The translations under genes and the position numbers were made by a program. The notes beneath the pieces were generated by a model, which saw nothing but the letters and a program-made list of their open reading frames with translations, was not told the DNA's origin and searched no databases. Below are positions 38,205-38,780 of a DNA stretch of 38,780 nt, one piece after another. Source of the DNA: Pseudomonadota bacterium (GTDB lineage Bacteria > Myxococcota_A > UBA9042 > GCA-2863065). Location of the stretch: NCBI GenBank assembly GCA_947498315.1, contig CANMLD010000001.1, forward strand, positions 1 through 38,780, read 5' to 3'. Numbering within the stretch: the stretch's first letter is position 1; each line of letters starts with the position of its first letter.

Positions 38205-38780
38205 ATGACAATCACACGATTCTTCATCGCCGTCTTGGTCGCCGCTTCGGCTTCGACTCACAGCGTCGCCCGCGCCGAAGGGTGCGATGATGCGCACTCG
38301 AGCGGAGTTGGTTGTTTCAACCGCTGGGACATCAAGGGGTTCTACTACGCGGTCGGCCAAACGCTGACCCAGAAGGAGAACAACATCGCGACCGAGCTGC
38401 TCGCGTCGAACTCGGTGACGGTCGTCTCGGGTGACGACACGATCCCGGCCGGCGCGACCCTCGTAAACGCCTACCTCTATTGGTCGGGTGCGCGCGAGGA
38501 CGCGGACAACGCCGTCCAGCTTCGGGCACCGGGCCTCGGCTTCCAGAACGTCGACGCCGGCAAGTGCTACAAGGACGACGACAACCGAGTCGGCTCGATC
38601 TCGAACTTCTTCTATGCCTGCCGTGCCGACGTCACCGGCATCATCAAGGCCGCTGACTCTGTTTACGGCAACTACGACGTCTCTGGCGTCGATTCGGTCA
38701 TCCTGCCGGGTGGCCAAGCCTGCCAGTCGGACGTGCAGTGCTACACGGCGGCGTCTCAGGCAGCCAAGAAGGAGATCACC
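38205..38780 (+). CDS. Secreted protein, 3' end outside the window (partial)
   Basis: The window ends 192 codons into this frame. A signal peptide (MTITRFFIAVLVAASASTHS, cleavage near ARA/EG) precedes a domain with SGVGCFNRWDIKGFYYAVGQ, VNAYLYWSGAREDADNAVQL and paired cysteines. The block AYLYWSG followed by a large beta-rich region is seen in extracellular proteins of myxobacteria, possibly AgmC-like, but I am not certain of this. GGGAGG lies 9-14 bases before ATG 38205. The 131 bp upstream contain TATGCTAAT near 38119-38127, a possible -10 without a good -35. Confidence 0.75.
   Translation, partial: MTITRFFIAVLVAASASTHSVARAEGCDDAHSSGVGCFNRWDIKGFYYAVGQTLTQKENNIATELLASNSVTVVSGDDTIPAGATLVNAYLYWSGAREDADNAVQLRAPGLGFQNVDAGKCYKDDDNRVGSISNFFYACRADVTGIIKAADSVYGNYDVSGVDSVILPGGQACQSDVQCYTAASQAAKKEIT

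Overview
The window is GC-rich, densely coded DNA of the kind found in Myxococcota (the former Deltaproteobacteria, myxobacterial side). I infer this from the gene content and make no species call. The supporting genes are a TPR-fused sigma-54 activator, an OmpA protein with thrombospondin type-3 calcium repeats, a DUF507 protein, several lipobox lipoproteins, an AsmA-like/glycosyltransferase-51 fusion and a CxxCxxCC (YkgJ-type) protein. No rRNA, tRNA or CRISPR array was seen.

Layout. 1-161 is the 3' end of rpoC. 162-1076 is a repeat-rich gap: a strong hairpin, heptamer repeats, a fragment of a four-helix-bundle (23S intervening-sequence type) gene, and a 235-bp palindromic MITE-like element that abuts the next gene. 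1076-11166 (minus strand) is one compact ten-gene cluster. In transcription order it holds lipA, a degenerate E1-alpha paralogue, E1-beta, E2, E1-alpha, E3 (lpdA), lipB, a GNAT acetyltransferase, an M20 peptidase and a polynucleotide-kinase-like P-loop protein. It therefore encodes a 2-oxoacid dehydrogenase complex of branched-chain type together with lipoyl synthase (LipA) and octanoyltransferase (LipB), which make the lipoyl cofactor for its E2. Five of its nine gene junctions are the same GTGA start/stop overlap.

11454-18862 carries a lipoprotein, the AsmA-like/GT51 fusion, DUF507, miaB, a second lipoprotein paired with a small cytochrome c, and a secreted metallophosphoesterase. 18900-19670 is a second repeat island: another four-helix-bundle remnant, a 22-unit heptamer array, a FlgM-like small ORF and a second type of MITE-like element. 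19670-23730 is a 1214-residue TPR/sigma-54 activator and a small lipoprotein. 23882-27052 holds a DsbD-like thiol reductase, yacG and cysS. 27069-30486 (minus strand) holds an ExoD-family protein, the OmpA/TSP3 protein behind a near-consensus promoter, and a ClpX-like AAA+ protein that lacks the expected ClpX loops.

30690-31397 is a Phd/VapC-type toxin-antitoxin pair with a candidate operator over its ribosome binding site. 31422-33376 holds a divergent pair: an HExxH/CxxCxxCC fusion and a DUF6414-like protein. 33419-33633 is the second copy of the MITE-like element. 33800-38073 holds pyrG, a HIT protein, an SDR oxidoreductase and a secreted choloylglycine-hydrolase-family amidase. The window ends inside a gene for a secreted cysteine-containing protein.

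The most interesting points are the apparently catalytically dead E1-alpha subunit kept in frame between lipA and E1-beta, the ClpX-like ATPase without pore or ClpP loops, and the two families of TIR-bounded elements together with the expanding heptamer cassette.
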